Part shown: in pieces, positions 21,373 to 32,640 of the stretch
Layout: every line of letters starts with the position of its first letter
How positions within the stretch are numbered: the first letter of the stretch is position 1
Assembly (NCBI GenBank): GCA_023055425.1
Contig: JALGPY010000005.1
Location: 88,577,495-88,641,494, forward strand
Direction of reading: 5' to 3'
Length of the DNA: 64,000 bases
Origin: Linanthus parryae
Taxonomy: Eukaryota > Streptophyta > Magnoliopsida > Ericales > Polemoniaceae
Notes under the pieces: generated by a model
The model's database searches: none
The model's input: only the letters and a program-made list of their open reading frames with translations
What the model was told of the DNA's origin: nothing
Translations under genes and position numbers: made by a program

Positions 21373-22977
21373 ATGGCAGTTGACCGGCCATTTATGCGAA
21401 CAGACCGGGCCATGGCACCGTCGAACAACATAGATGTTAGGTTCTTGAGGGATAACCATTTATGCGACTATCGGTTTGTGAACAAGGATGCCCATATGTT
21501 CTTATTGCAGGACCTTAGAACAAATATGACGTTCCAATTGAACGGACCTTTCCCTGTGACCCTGTGTCTATGGGCCAAGAACTTTTGGACTTTACTGAAT
21601 TAGGTCAGTTTGGGAATTCCTTCACTGGATTCACTTGTTTTCAGGCAAGTTTTGTCATCGCTAAGGAGATTTACAGTAATCTCCATGAGTGTATGAACAG
21701 TGAGGACCATTCACTTGAGGGGATCTACTGTAGAAGAACATGGGTTAGGATCACTCCTGATTCAATTCGTGAGTGTCTAGGGATGGAATTGGTGTTAGTG
21801 ACTTCCAGTTTCAAGAACTTAAAAACCACCCTTCGGAGGAGCTTAGTGCTCAGATTGTCGAGATTCTGTGTGCGGGTGTACCTGGGGCTGCATGGTACTA
21901 CCCCAAACGGAGTCCGGCTAAAAGAACTCTTCCTTCTACCTACCTGATTCGGGAGGCGAGATGGAATGGGGTTGTAAGTATTAAACACATGACCCGAGTA
22001 GACAATGACATCGCTCTGCTGGTTTTCTGTCTTACGAAGCGAGAACCCATTGATCTCCCTGAAATTATTTATGCCTACTTTAGAGAGATGATGGAAGGGA
22101 GAAGTAGGAAGGGTTTGGGGATCATTGAAATGCTGACCAAATTGGATCAGGCCTATCTGGTAGTGATCCCAGCTAAGGTGAGAGACCCAAAACCCGTTCA
22201 GGTACGAAAGTACTCGAAGAGTAGATGTGCATTCGAGGAGGCCTTACTGGGGCCTCCTGAATTTGTTAATGTTGGGGATGATGATGATGGGATGCCACCA
22301 TCACCTCCGGCAGGTTGTGGTCTGCCTGCTTTACGAGGACCTCATGGACTGCCCCAGTCACCCAGTTCGAGTGAACCCAGTCCGGCCGAGTACGACCACG
22401 GGTAGTCCAGAAGGGGTGCCAGGCACATTTATTTTGGGCTCGTGGTAAGGACCGAGCATGATGAGTGGGTCAAAAAGAAAATTAAGGCCCAAGATAAAAA
22501 GATGAACTACCTAGTGAGGACGGTAAAGAAAATGGCTAGTGGTCTAGGGAAACTCTTTAAGACCTAGAAACATATATACCATGCCATCACCGCCGCTCAT
22601 CAAAATCATGAGGCAGCCTTCATTGAGATTCAGAACACATGCGTAGCAAGAAATTTAACTTCCCGGCCTGCTAATCCAGTGCCAACTGCCCCAGTCGGAC
22701 GATGGAGGACAGTCAGCCGTATGACCTCTTCTCTGGCCATGACCCTACCCCGAGCCCAGAGCATGCTGACTTTTTTTGTGATCCTGGCAGACCCGGTACC
22801 CAGTTCTCACCCATAAAACATGCAGACCCTGAGATCTGTAGTGCCCACTCTGGTGCCAGTCATGCTGGTACGACAGCAACGGCTAGAAAGGCTGCTCGGA
22901 AGAGGTATAGGGGGAGGCAAACTCCCGAGCCATCTCCTGAGCCAACAGACCCATCTACCCAGGAGAAAACAGATTGA
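21373..22977 (+). pseudogene. Athila-2 envelope-like third ORF
   Basis: Third ORF in the place where Athila elements carry an envelope-like gene. First segment at 21373-21603 (RFLRDNHLCDYRFVNKDAHM). It continues in another frame with FVIAKEIYSNLHECMN and WVRITPDSIRECLGMEL, then at 21773-22405 (STYLIREARWNGVVSIKHMT, ALLVFCLTKREPIDLPEIIY). That arrangement matches the domain known as 'putative plant transposon protein'. The C-terminal part (22500-22977) has KKMASGLGKLFK and a basic patch RKAARKRYRGRQ. I see no convincing signal peptide or membrane segment. At least three frame changes; not functional. Confidence 0.65.
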
Positions 22978-24427
<1,450 letters not shown>

Positions 24428-24747
24428 GTGAGTTGGGAACAGAGAGATGTCATAACAAGCAGGATTGGCCTTACCTGATATAATTAAAATCCTATATACT
24501 TAGACCTAGGATCCCTTGATTGGTAAATAGCTCGGAAGGTAGGATAACTAGGGATTTGCTCAGGATACAGGCGAAAGTAACAGTAGGGGAAGCTAGTGCT
24601 TATTTTAATGCCTAATTTGTTTATTTTGGTATGATCGCGGGTGCTTGCTGTTTTGTGCAGGAAACAGGTACCATGAATGCATGCAGGAGGCTCGAAAATG
24701 AAGGCAGAGTACCAAGGAGTCAGAGCAGAACAAGTGTAGAAAAGATG

Positions 24748-25110
24748 GCTGCGTTCAAACGTAGACCCCCTGCGTTCCGACGCAGGATTCCCGACAGCAG
24801 AAAGAAGAAAAGGAAACTGACGAGGAGAATAAGTAAGCTGCGTTAAAATGCAGGAAGTTTACAATTGAGAAAAAGTTAACTCAGGCCAAAAGTCAAGCAG
24901 AAGACCAAGAGGAGTTGCGTTTAGATGCACGACCTCTGCGTTCAAACGCATGATGCATTTAGACGCAGCCTCTTTGCGTTCAGACGCAGGGAAGAAAGTC
25001 AGGAAGTTAAGGTCAGATTCAACAATCAAGTTCGTGCGTTCAAACGCGGGAGAAGTGCGTTCATACACAGCTCTGCGTTCAAACAGAGGCAGGCTGCGTT
25101 CAGACGCAGG
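24748..25110. repeat. Palindromic motif cluster B (TGCGTTCAAACGCA), upstream of TATA box
   Basis: About 11 copies of the same word family as cluster A. Good palindromes are at 24936-24949 (TGCGTTCAAACGCA), 24975-24988 and 25095-25108 (TGCGTTCAGACGCA). Variants: GCGTTCCGACGCA (about 24770), GCGTTCAAACGCG (25036), GCGTTCATACACA (about 25057). The cluster ends about 80 bp before the TATA box. Confidence 0.85.
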
Positions 25111-25191
25111 AGACGATTTCCAGAATCTTCCCAGGGCTGTATTGACAGGGCAGAACATGAATTACAGGCATCTGTTTTGACACTATGCCAG

Positions 25192-25199
25192 TATAAATA
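25192..25199 (+). promoter_or_regulatory. TATA box in Athila-2 3' LTR
   Basis: TATAAATA, with the downstream LTR part of about 1.04 kb. Upstream lies palindrome cluster B, so the palindromes occupy the U3 promoter region. Confidence 0.6.
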
Positions 25200-25613
25200 A
25201 GAGACGTCCCAGCACAAAATAATCATCGAAAAAACAAATTCACTAAGTCAGAACCGGAGTATGGAGCAGAGCAGGACCATGGAGCAGCCCAAGTTTCAGC
25301 TATAAACTCGTTTGATCTATCTCCAATTTTTCTTTACGAAATTCTGTTTTTCAATAATGTACGCTAGATAAACTTTTTACCTAGGTTCATGGTGAACCTA
25401 GGGTTTATCATCTAGCGACTTGGATTGATTTGGTTATCAGACTCATGTCTATCTAGTCTTAATACAGAAATGGAATGTTTATTATTTTTTCCTGGATTTT
25501 TACTTTATACATGAATTGCCTGATTACCCAGGAGAGCTACTGACATGATCTGGTGCGCGAGAGCGGCCAGTGAGAGTTAGGAAGAAAAGACAGGATTTAG
25601 TACCCTGCCTTGA

Positions 25614-25863
25614 TGGACCGAGAAGTGAAAAGAATCAGGGTATTATCCAAAAAGCATTAGACCAACTGTAAAACGTTTAGGGGGAGACCGACTACTTTCA
25701 CGGAATTCACATGGTTCAACAAGCAATAGATATTTCACGATCAAGGGTGACCGAGAGGAGAAACTATAACCCTAAGAGCCATAGAACAAACCTGCAGATC
25801 TAGGTGGACCGAGAGGACCCGAAACTCTGCAGGAGAGTGATAGTTGCATGAGACCGAGAGGAG
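25614..25863 (+). repeat. GACCGAGAGGA repeats in Athila-2 LTR
   Basis: Copies at about 25615 (GGACCGAGAAG), 25747 (GTGACCGAGAGGAG), 25806 (GGACCGAGAGGACCC) and 25851 (AGACCGAGAGGAG), 45 to 130 bp apart, downstream of the TATA box. The Athila-1 LTR has matching words. Confidence 0.7.
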
Positions 25864-26238
25864 ATTGCATAACTGGTATGCTGGCATAAACAAAACCTAT
25901 GTGTGTTTCTGAAGTCAAAATAAACTGCAAAGCTGAATAGTAACCCTTGGGGATCCTAGAGCATGGACTTTTAACTCACCAGTTTCACATTTTAGAAAAT
26001 ATTCTCTGAAAATTTACACCATAAAATAGATACTTTATTTAATGTTCTTTATTTACTACACTTTAGTTTAAAAATCACAATCACAACTATACCTCCTTTT
26101 TGCAACTTTTCTATTATTTTTTATTATTCAAGTAAAATCTAAAACAGTTCTCGTGGGTTTGATATCTGATTCGTAAAATACACTACTTTATTACTTGATT
26201 GTAAACTTGCGAAAATAACAACTAAGAATTTTCGTTCA

Positions 26239-26890
26239 GCCACACAGATCCATATGAGGCAATTCAATAGGTCTAGTTGTACTTATAAAGTTCTTTGTCT
26301 TGAATGAAGTTCATATCTGCTTTCCTTGAGAACAAGCCTTGCTTACATCTTCATTTTTGAACTTGATGGAGGGTAAACCTCTAACCATGTCTTTAAAAAG
26401 TAGTTTGTTAAGTGTATGCAGGCTGATATGTCCAAGCTTTCTATGCCAAATCTTTAAATCCTCTTTCAAAGCCTTGAGATATTTCAGACTTTCTCTTGCA
26501 ACTTTGTTAGTATTCAAATAATAAGCATTGTCTGACCTTTGAGCAGGGAAAATGGAATTTCCAGATTTTTCATGTTGCACCACACATTTCTCTTTTTCAA
26601 AGATAACCTTATTGCCTTTATCACCTAAGTGAGATACACTAAGAAAATTAAACTTCGAACCATCTACAAGATAAACATCTAACATAGAATTTTCAAAACC
26701 GTTACCAACTTCATCAATTCCTATGATGTTGCATTTGCCAGCAAGTGTGATTGTTAATTCTGATTGCTCTTTCAGTTAAGAAAATAGAGAGCTTTTTCCA
26801 CCCATGTGCCTGAAGCAACACCTATCCATAATCCATCTCTGCTTTTTGCTCTTGGTGACAACCTGCAAATACCATTCACTGTCTTACCCA
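26239..26890 (-). pseudogene. pol: Sire-Y protease and pre-integrase domain
   Basis: The protease active site region reads MDRCCFRHM (about 26850), so the Ser-Gly of the catalytic D-S-G are replaced. The C-terminal protease and pre-integrase follow in 26685-26311 (LVDGSKFNFLSVSHLGDKGN, LKIWHRKLGHISLHTLNKLL, DMVRGLPSIKF). A stop after CSQGKQI precedes the integrase start (NFISTTRPIELPHMDLCG), where Athila-2 begins. Confidence 0.8.
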
Positions 26891-27354
26891 GCTGTTACAC
26901 CAAGTGTGATAATTTGATTCATATTCAGGATCAACCATGTTGGGTTGTCTGATCCCTTTGGGAACCCAAATCTGCCTCACCTGTCACTTTAGTTGAAATG
27001 GTAAGGTATTCCTCACAATACGACGTTCTCTTCTATTGAAGGGACATGCCATTTTAACATGACCAATTTTATCACAATAATTACATTTTGGAGAATGCCT
27101 GCCAGTTGTTTTCAAAAATCTTCTATAGTTCTTTCTTGAAAGTTTTGATTATATCCAATACCTGTTTTGTGAACAAAATGCAAACTTACTCTAAGAATCA
27201 AGTTGAGATTGTGTTCTGAGCCAGCACGTTTTCTCATAAAATTATTGGAGGCTTGAAGTTTGTTAGTCAAGAGAGTCTTCTGTTCCTCTAATTCATCATG
27301 CTGATGACTTAGAGAAATGAAGTTGTCACTAAGAGTGGAGTTCTCAGTTACAAC

Positions 27355-27927
27355 CTATTTGACTTGAGTTTTCAAGGCCTTGAAATCGGTTTTGAAGGAT
27401 TTGAAATCTCTGTCCCTAATTTCCTGGGAAATATCAAGATTCTTGTTCTGGAAAACTAATTCCTGATTCTGCTTTGCTTGCCCATGAACTTTCTCCTTCA
27501 AAGACTTGATTTCACTTAAATAGTCATCTTCATTTGAAATCATACTTTTCAAAATTTTAGAAAGTATATCAACATGTTTTGACATTTTACAGATCATCAT
27601 TGCCTCAATGAACTCTTCTGAACTTTCATCAAGCATGGCCATAATACAAATATTGGCTTGTTCTTCTTCAGATTCTGACTCATTTGAAGCTACCATAGCT
27701 TTCTTCCTTCTATCATTGTCCTTCTTTTTTAATTGCTTAATTTTCTTGTGTGGACAATTTTTGATTAAGTGTCCTACATCACCACATTCAAAGCAATTCA
27801 TTACTTTAGATTTATTCCCATGGGAAGAAGATTTACCTTTGTAGTCCTTGCTACTAGAATATCTGGATCTATCTCTGCTGAAGTCTGTGTTTGCAAACTT
27901 CTTCTCAATTTTGAGAATCCTTGTCAA
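27355..27927 (-). pseudogene. gag: Sire-Y gag C-terminal half: zinc knuckle and coil
   Basis: Basic Ser/Lys-rich region, then a CCHC knuckle CFECGDVGHLIKNC (C-x2-C-x4-H-x4-C), an acidic stretch (NESESEEEQANICIMAM) and a long heptad-like coil (LSEIKSLKEKVHGQAKQNQE). A stop ends it at 27355; about 450 bp of the same region continues to the left with stops. The palindrome TTTCAAGGCCTTGAAA (27370-27385) lies inside the coding frame. A frameshifted stretch (28195-27928) separates it from the gag core. Confidence 0.75.
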
Positions 27928-28195
27928 GGCTTTAGAAATGAGAGAATTAAGATATTCATCAACATCTTATTATTTTTCAAGGCTTTGAGGTTGTTCACTC
28001 TCTTTTACTTTAGTGTCAAATTCTTGACATTGTCTCGTGATTCTCTATCAGCTTCACGCATGGAGATCTCATGTGTGAGTAGATTTCCCTGTAAATCATC
28101 TAGTTGGAGGGAGGACATATCTTGAGCTTATTCAATGGCGATGTTCTTTGGTTCCCATTTGGCTTTGTGAGACTTCTCAAGATTTTTCTAATTTT

Positions 28196-28716
28196 CTATT
28201 CATTGGAAAATACTTTCCCCAAGGACTCCGGATTGTGGACAATATCTTTAAATCTTTTGAACATGTACTTCATAGATTCATCTCCATTCATCTTAAACAA
28301 TTCATATTGTCTAAGGAAGATATTGATCTTGGTTTGCTTCACTTGGCATGTTCCTTCAAAGGTTACCACCAGTTTATTCCATATCTCCTTAGAAGTTTTG
28401 CATGTGGATATCTTGTTGAAGTCATATGCATTCAAAGCACAATATATGAGCTTCATCGCTCTATAATTCTTTGAAAGATTTTCTAATTCAGAAGTAGAGA
28501 GATAGTTCTCAGGTTTGGGAGTTGTAATCCTGTATTTTTTGTGTAGAACATGTGAGGTTCGTTTTGGATGATAGACCTGATTTCCATGTCTTGATCCATG
28601 ATAAACTTTTTCACCCGGGCCTTCCAGTGTACAAAATTTTCTCCACAGAAAAAAGGAGGTCTGTTAGCAGCTCTTACCTGTGAGAAACCAACATCACCTA
28701 CAATAATAATGATCAC
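28196..28716 (-). pseudogene. gag: Sire-Y gag N-terminal half
   Basis: The first segment (28716-28483) has RPPFFCGENFVHWKARVKKF, the usual N-terminal gag motif. After a frame change near 28480 the core reads ALNAYDFNKISTCKTSKEIW, LVVTFEGTCQVKQTKIN and LFKMNGDESMKYMFKRFKDI, of the UBN2 gag type. A TAA after KVFSNE ends it at 28196. Confidence 0.75.
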
Positions 28717-28734
28717 AAGATTGTTAGATCAATA

Positions 28735-29946
28735 CGTAGGTATGCAATACATGATCAAATACTTCAGAAGGGGGGATTGAATAGAGTATGGAAAATTTTG
28801 CCAAAAGTGTGGTTTTAATACAAAGTGTGAAGAACCAGAAGTATTTCAATGCCTTGAACTCAAATTCATGCCCTTGAAATCAAAACAGATTGATAATAAG
28901 TTACTGGTAGTTTTCAAAGCCTTGAAAAGCCTTTCAAGTATTTGAACTGAAATCTGTTGTGAAGCAGTTAACAAGTTAAGTGCATAACTAAAAGGTGAAG
29001 TCAAGGAACACGATGATTTAATGGAGTTCAGTCCTCAATGACCTACGTCTCCACCTTAGGGATCTAAATCCCTTCAGGATTTCAACACATTTCTTATTAA
29101 GCAAAAGCTTAGCCCTAGATCTCGAGCCTAGAGAATTACCTTACTCTTTTTACAGCTTGAGGTTCTCTCTAACCTATCTAGTACCTGCTCTAGCTAACTG
29201 ATTCATTAAGAATCTCTTCTTGTTCCTCTTGAACAACACCAAGAGATTAAATGATAAAGAAATGCAACAAAATTATATACAAATAATGCTCATATGACGA
29301 ACACTCTAACACAAAGAAGTATTTAAGCTTGAATTATTCTTCAGGAACATGGATTGGATGATTTGATCTTCCTCAGTGATGCATGTCAATCCTTTGAGAA
29401 TATTTGAATCTCTATAAAGGTCTGTGTTCGTAAAACATCTCTCAGTTCTCTTGTTGTAGTTGTTCTTGTCCTGCTGATTGGAATCACAAAATATATAGCA
29501 ATCTTCAAAACAGAAATCCCTAAAAATATGCAGCATTTCTTTGAATCTCAACATCTTGATTCGAATGGCCAGTTGCTTGCTTTTCTGACTTGATTTTGAT
29601 CTGATCTTTCATCTTCAAGCTTAAGGAATGTTCAGACAACCTTCTTTAACAATAGCACACAATCTGAAAACATTGATTTCCATTTGTACATTTTTGTAAA
29701 TAAGTAAACTTACAAAACCTGCATACACATAATTAGTTAACAGTCCATGCAAATTAACTTGGGAAAATCATGAGATCAAGGAATTATAAACCACACAATC
29801 AATTTTGGTTTCATCATGTAATGCAGTATGATCAAGTGAAGGTGTTTAGAGAAGCATATGAGTAGTAACTCCTCCTCAGTACATGCTTTTCAGTTTAAAG
29901 GCCTTGAAACCAGTTTCAAGCCTTTGAAATGGACTATGAACTTACA
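28735..29946 (-). mobile_element. Sire-Y 5' LTR (1212 bp)
   Basis: On the minus strand it starts TGTAAGTTCATAG (29946) and ends ...GCATACCTACG (28735; the usual CA is CG). It aligns end to end with the LTR of Sire-X (34200-35377), with many differences, so the two come from different, old insertions. TATA box at 29490-29498. Palindromes of the TTCAAGGCCTTGAA family lie near both ends. No clear PBS follows. Confidence 0.8.
29490..29498 (-). promoter_or_regulatory. TATA box in Sire-Y LTR
   Basis: The minus strand reads GATTGCTATATAT; the same word is in the Sire-X LTR (34921-34929), so it has been conserved between diverged copies. Confidence 0.55.
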
Positions 29947-30330
29947 GTGCACATTTACTTTGATTATTTTGCGTAAAATACAAAAGCATATTTCTAAAGA
30001 AAATTATCCGTTAGCAATGAGAAAAAAACTAAAAGTTTAGGAAATACATAAAATTTTAGGAACCTGAAAGTCCTGTAAAAGGACAAAGAATCTCCTCCTC
30101 TTCATGCAGGCGTTTGCGAATGGGTTCCATGGTAAGAGGATTTTGGGGAGGGGATTTTCCATGACTGAGTGTGAAATGGAGGTTAGAAATTTAATGGGGA
30201 TGACAGGTCCATTAACCTACAATTTTGGGAATTTGAGCAGTTGTAATTTTGTGTTTCTTCCATTTATATTACTGATCTGGGACTCTTTATGGTGATTATG
30301 ATGTTCTGCTTGCTCACTACTTGCTCAATG

Positions 30331-30450
30331 TAAGAGGCCGGGATGATATGGATATATCGAATTCACTCGTAGAAGCTGGGAGAGTTGGAATATGCATGGC
30401 GAGGAAAAATCCTTTTACAGCCTCTGAACATCTCTTATTTTATTTTCAAA
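30331..30450 (+). repeat. Island repeat copy 1 (possible C/D snoRNA-like)
   Basis: Shares GATGATATGGAT, a central AATATGCATGGCG-like block, ATCCTTTTACA and CATCTCTTATTTT with copy 2. AGAGGC (30333-30338) can pair with GCCTCT (30420-30425), and a CTGA overlaps the right arm. Box C would be imperfect (GGATGAT). Orientation and RNA identity are speculative. Confidence 0.35.
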
Positions 30451-30749
30451 AATAATTTTATGGGCCTCTTTCTGCATGTATTTCTTAGAATTTTCCAGTT
30501 TTCATCTCTGGTTTAGAGGATGAAAATTAATGATGACAACCGGAACGAATCATTATTCTAGAAGATATTTTATGTTATGTTGCTTCATGCCTATCTCTAT
30601 TGCGGTGCTATATTATGTGATTGTTGTGTGACCTAAGCTACCTCAGTGAAAATACTGATTCAGGGTTCAAATTTGAAAGTATTTAATAGTTCTGATAGTT
30701 TTTTATATGAGATGTTCAGAAGGCCAGATTGTATCAGTGATCTTTAAAA

Positions 30750-30850
30750 GCTGTGATGATATGGATCCATCGATAACTTGAGAGATTCTAATACGCGTGG
30801 CGGGCCAATATCCTTTTGCAACTTGTGATCATCTCTTATTTTGAATTCAT
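30750..30850 (+). repeat. Island repeat copy 2 (possible C/D snoRNA-like)
   Basis: Contains TGTGATGATATGGAT, with a good C-box-like RTGATGA, then AATACGCGTGGCG, ATCCTTTTGCA and CATCTCTTATTTT. No matching CTGA D box is seen (TTGTGATCA instead). About 400 bp downstream of copy 1. Confidence 0.3.
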
Positions 30851-31012
30851 TTACAGATTTGAGCCTATTACTATTCTTTAAACAGTTTCACTATTGTAAG
30901 AATTGCAATAATTTGCTACTGACTCAAACATTTTAGTACATGAGACCCAGATTGAATTAGTTTGTTCCTGATCAATCTCTTATTGACAGTTTGTGTGTGC
31001 TGTCTTGTAGCA

Positions 31013-31282
31013 ATGAATCGCAAACAGACTTACAATGCCGTATTTGTTGGCCGACAAAGCGGCGTATATTGTCATGGGAAGAGTGTCAGCAACAAACAAC
31101 AGGATACAAGGGTACTTGCTTTCACAAGTATGCAAATTATGTAGAGGCTACGAATGCCTTGTTGGTAGATCAGAAACACCGTCGTGTATACATACACGCC
31201 GATCCGTCCAATTGTTATGCAGGACGTGCTACATCTATAGCAAAGAATAACTGGCTACTTAGCGGCACTCTAGGATTTTTTT
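31013..31282 (+). pseudogene. RNase H1 N-terminal (viroplasmin-type) domain fragment
   Basis: From ATG 31013 the frame gives KQTYNAVFVGRQSGVY. After a one-base frame change near 31075 the next frame gives SWEECQQQTTGYKGTCFH and EATNALL. Together these follow the pattern of the small hybrid-binding domain at the N-terminus of RNase H1 and in caulimovirus viroplasmin (G-R-x-x-G-V-Y ... W-x-E-C ... G-x-K-G ... A). The remaining frame (DQKHRRVYIHADPSNCYAGR) is not recognised. No RNase H catalytic domain follows. It may be a decayed host gene exon or a captured gene fragment. Confidence 0.5.
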
Positions 31283-32640
31283 TTGAGCTTTTGTGTCGCA
31301 TTTATAATGAAGTCGTAGTTATGTTCATGAAATTAATATTTTTTGTAATGTCGTTTCGATCTATGTAATTTTGAATATGTTGCAATATGGTTTGTAACAT
31401 CATTTGAAACTCTGTAAATACTTTGTTTCAAATATTACATTACCCTTTTTGTGAAATTTTGTGACTTTTCGTCTAGAATGGCAACATATATTCATTAATA
31501 ATTGACGTAAAACAAGTAGAAAGTAATTAAGTAATAGGTTCAGTCAAAGATAGTCAACAATAAATTAAAAGTTCAACCGTACAGTCACTGGTAGACTCAT
31601 AAGTCAACATATAGTCAACGGTCAACTATGCAGTGTCCATTCAGAGAAACTAATATGTTCGGTTAAATAAAGTTAACGGGGAACTAAAAAGTAAACTCTA
31701 CGGTGAACTGTCAAATCACAAGTAAAGTATATAGTCAAATGTCAACTTTGCAGTGTCCAATTAGAGAAACCAAGTTCTGTCAAACAAAAAGTCTACTATA
31801 TTGTATACGGTCATCTCATAAGTAAATTATAGACTCAACAGTACACTTCTCGGTCCCCAATCAACCCTAAGCCCTAAACCACTCATCACGAGCTCATAAT
31901 TTCACTCTACAGTCAACGATCAATGTTCTGGTCTCCACTAGGTGAAACTAATAGGTTCAGTTGTGGACACAGGAAATTCGGATACCATTGACAAGCCACG
32001 TGGTGCCCCGGATAAGGGACATGTGCACAACTGTCAAGCTCCACATAGCACCAAAAGGATTCCTCAGCCTATGTATGTGTGATGGATGGCGTAACAGGGT
32101 CCTTCGAACATACGCCTTATGCTAACGGGATTTGGAGGTGCGAATGGCTGGGAGGCTAGAGTAAGGTCTATCGTTTGTGAGAGGCCTATTTCGCATGCGA
32201 CCTTGTATGTTATCCAAAGATCCACGAACGGACTGTCACATCATCGAATTCATGGAACACGATCCTTACATATACGAGTTGTGATCCTTCCATTGACAAG
32301 TCTCGTCATCGTCGTACGTGCTAACCCACGTCTGTATAATGCCCTGTATGAAAAGAATATGTCCTCTACGCAACGAACGGAAGATCGATCATAGACACAC
32401 ACAGAGATCTACTATCTCTCAGCCCACCTATTACTGTCTCACCTTTGGATAACATACGTTGCCTTTCTCTTACCCGAACCGGCTCTCATCTCCGGTCCCC
32501 CCAAACAGGTCACCAGGTGTTTTGTTTTTGTTCTATGATTACAAGAACACGGAGGAACTGCCCAGCCGAGGTCCTTCGTATACATTGGTTAATCCAACAT
32601 GAACAATCTAGACAATTCACCAAGTTAACTATTACCGAAG
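31283..32640. other. Unassigned sequence with degenerate minisatellite; possible Tat-2 5' part
   Basis: 31480-31970 is a degenerate repeat. 31980-32560 is unique here and could be a decayed LTR and leader upstream of the Tat-2 gag fragment, but no PBS or LTR end can be pointed to. Confidence 0.35.
31480..31970 (+). repeat. Degenerate minisatellite with GTCAAC words
   Basis: Clearest pair: 'tagtcaacggtcaacta' followed by gcagtgtccattcagagaaac (about 31612) and 'tagtcaaatgtcaactt' followed by gcagtgtccaattagagaaac (about 31731), about 119 bp apart. Weaker copies near 31490 and 31910 share aggttcag and gaaacta words. Confidence 0.65.

Larger units (their letters stand above)
24428..26238 (+). 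mobile_element. Athila-2 3' LTR (left border uncertain)
   Basis: The right border at 26238 (CGTTCA) is fixed by alignment of the last 250 bp with 15072-15327 and by resumption of Sire-Y integrase at 26239. The left border is not certain: TGAGTTGGG at 24428, after a G-rich tract, is one candidate, TGATATAATT near 24477 another. It contains palindrome cluster B, a TATA box and GACCGAGAGGA repeats. Confidence 0.55.
26239..29946 (-). mobile_element. Sire-Y: Sirevirus-type copia, 5' half
   Basis: Minus-strand order: 5' LTR (29946-28735), gag with zinc knuckle and long coiled region, protease, pre-integrase domain, and the first residues of integrase, cut at 26239 by the Athila-2 LTR. The other half of the element is not adjacent. 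Sirevirus assignment rests on the gag coil and on LTR similarity to Sire-X, which has the third ORF. Confidence 0.8.
29947..31012. other. Unassigned island, left part
   Basis: No retroelement feature is recognised. It contains two diverged repeats (30331-30450 and 30750-30850) and a polypyrimidine-TAG sequence at 30990-31010 that could be a 3' splice site just before the viroplasmin-domain ATG. This may be the only non-transposon DNA in the window. Confidence 0.4.

Noticed and set aside
30104..30295. Possible small exon with AG/GT borders in the island
   Set aside because: The acceptor and donor would define an exon of only about 22 bases and nothing links it to the downstream domain.
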